Source: Desulfovibrio sp. (GTDB lineage: Bacteria > Desulfobacterota > Desulfovibrionia > Desulfovibrionales > Desulfovibrionaceae). From it: a stretch of 35,845 bases of DNA. Shown one piece after another: positions 34,431 through 35,845 of the stretch. The translations under genes were made by a program, and so were the position numbers. How positions within the stretch are numbered: the stretch's first letter is position 1; the number at the start of each line of letters is the position of its first letter. The notes below the pieces were generated by a model. It saw only the letters and a program-made list of their open reading frames with translations. It did no database searches and was not told the DNA's origin. The stretch is taken from NCBI GenBank assembly GCA_016284885.1, contig JAEEPQ010000008.1, positions 1-35,845 of the forward strand, written 5' to 3'.

Positions 34431-35845
34431 ATGACACGCAAGGTTTCTACAGGAATAGATAAATTTTCTAAAATCCGCAAAAACAATATTTTTTATATTG
34501 ATAAAACTCATTTTATTAAAGAATGGTGGGACAAGAGAGACGAGGTTACGCTTATAACACGTCCACGCCGTTTTGGTAAAACGCTAATGCTTGACACGGT
34601 AAGGACGTTTTTCTCTATAGAATATAACAATTCATTAAATTTATTCGACGGACTTTCTATTTGTGATGATAAAGATCTATGCTTAATTCAAGGCAAAATA
34701 CCTACTATATTTATTTCATTTTCAGACATAAAAAGCATTAATTTTTCTGAAATGAAGTATGAAATTAAAATTATTCTATCTGCAATATATGATGATTTTG
34801 AATATATATTAGATTTGAATAAGCTTTCAGAAAGAGAAAAACAGCAATATTCGTTAGTTAGCCCAGATATGCCTGAACCAATAGCAAAAAGATCTCTTCA
34901 ATTTCTTACAAAGTATTTAGCACGTCAATTCGGAATAGAACCAATTATTTTACTCGATGAATACGATACGCCCATGCAAGAGGCATGGCTTAAAGGCTAT
35001 TGGGACGAAGCAGTTGAGTTTTTACGAGGATTGTTCAATTCGACGTTTAAAACCAATCCTTGGCTAGGCCGAGGTCTCATGACGGGTATTACGCGCGTAA
35101 GCAAGGAGTCGCTGTTTTCGGATTTAAACAATTTAAAGGTAGTCACGACCACATCGAAGCTCTATGCCGACTGCTTTGGCTTTACTGAGGACGAAGTCTT
35201 TGCTGCCATGGACGAATATGGCCTGACTGGAAAAGACGAAGTTAAGCGGTGGTACGATGGCTTCATATTTGGTGAGACAAAGGGCATCTATAATCCTTGG
35301 TCCATCATCGGCTATCTGAGCGAGCATCAATTTGCGCCGTATTGGGCACAAACAAGCTCCAACGCCATGGTGGGGCAACTTATTGGTCCAGCTAAAGCGA
35401 CTGTAAAGATGCAGACAGAAGATCTATTGCAGGGAAAGTCAATTACCGTTGCTTTTGACGAGCAAATTGTTTTCTCTCAGCTCTACGATCGTAAAGATGC
35501 CATATGGAGCTTTCTAATGGCTTCAGGCTATGTAAAGCCACTGAATTTCAATCTTGAAAAAAGTAGTTATGAGCTTGCTTTGGTGAACTTTGAAGTCAAA
35601 ACAATTATTGAGAATCTTGTATCTAACTGGTTTAACAATGTCAATATCAATGGTTCTGAATTTAGAAAAGCGCTTTTGAATGGCGATCTCGACAGCATGA
35701 ACACCTACATGTCAGAGATCGCCGAGAACACATTCAGCTTTTTTGATACGGGCGGCAAGGAGCCTGAACGCTTCTACCATGCCTTTGTCCTTGGTCTAAT
35801 CGTGGATTTGAAAGAGCGCTACGAGATTGTCTCCAACCGCGAGAG
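34431..35845 (+). CDS. AAA-ATPase-like / PD-(D/E)XK nuclease superfamily protein (runs off right edge)
   Basis: Translated by eye: MTRKVSTGIDKFSKIRKNNIFYIDKTHFIKEWWDKRDEVTLITRPRRFGKTLMLDTVRTFFS...IEPIILLDEYDTPMQEAWLKGYWDEAVEFLRGLFNSTFK...GLMTGITRVSKESLFSDLNNLKVVTTTS...WYDGFIFG...IYNPWSIIGYL; matches the AAA-ATPase_like/DUF1703 family layout. Absent from the ORF track because no stop is reached. Confidence 0.88.
   Translation, partial: MTRKVSTGIDKFSKIRKNNIFYIDKTHFIKEWWDKRDEVTLITRPRRFGKTLMLDTVRTFFSIEYNNSLNLFDGLSICDDKDLCLIQGKIPTIFISFSDIKSINFSEMKYEIKIILSAIYDDFEYILDLNKLSEREKQQYSLVSPDMPEPIAKRSLQFLTKYLARQFGIEPIILLDEYDTPMQEAWLKGYWDEAVEFLRGLFNSTFKTNPWLGRGLMTGITRVSKESLFSDLNNLKVVTTTSKLYADCFGFTEDEVFAAMDEYGLTGKDEVKRWYDGFIFGETKGIYNPWSIIGYLSEHQFAPYWAQTSSNAMVGQLIGPAKATVKMQTEDLLQGKSITVAFDEQIVFSQLYDRKDAIWSFLMASGYVKPLNFNLEKSSYELALVNFEVKTIIENLVSNWFNNVNINGSEFRKALLNGDLDSMNTYMSEIAENTFSFFDTGGKEPERFYHAFVLGLIVDLKERYEIVSNRE

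Overview
GC-rich window that reads like a Desulfovibrio-type sulfate reducer (my inference from gene content). It holds about 25 supportable protein-coding genes; I found no rRNA, tRNA, CRISPR array or insertion sequence. Main modules: (1) a molybdenum/tungsten block at 729-5899 with an FmdE-family protein, a MOSC protein, ModB, ModC, a TunR-type regulator (degenerate Xer recombinase domain fused to two Mop/TOBE domains) and ModA; (2) metabolic and house-keeping genes (AlaA-like aminotransferase, acyl-CoA synthetase, ThpR, NadA, MgtE, DnaE, TrmD fused to a second SPOUT domain); (3) a 1174-aa regulator with a long low-complexity N-terminus, an RtcR/CARF-like sensor, an AAA+ domain with degenerate sigma54-contact and Walker B motifs, and a Fis-type HTH; (4) a TSUP exporter preceded by a conspicuous dyad, a possible TunR target; (5) a selenium-type cluster (YedE, TusA-like, DUF3343, ribokinase-like); (6) an AT-rich, truncated AAA-ATPase-like/PD-(D/E)XK gene at the right edge that is missing from the ORF track. 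The best leads for new biology are the CARF-AAA+ regulator, the TunR regulator with its candidate sites, the selenium-linked ribokinase-like gene, and a possible structured RNA at about 9465-9709. All calls were made by eye, with no database search.
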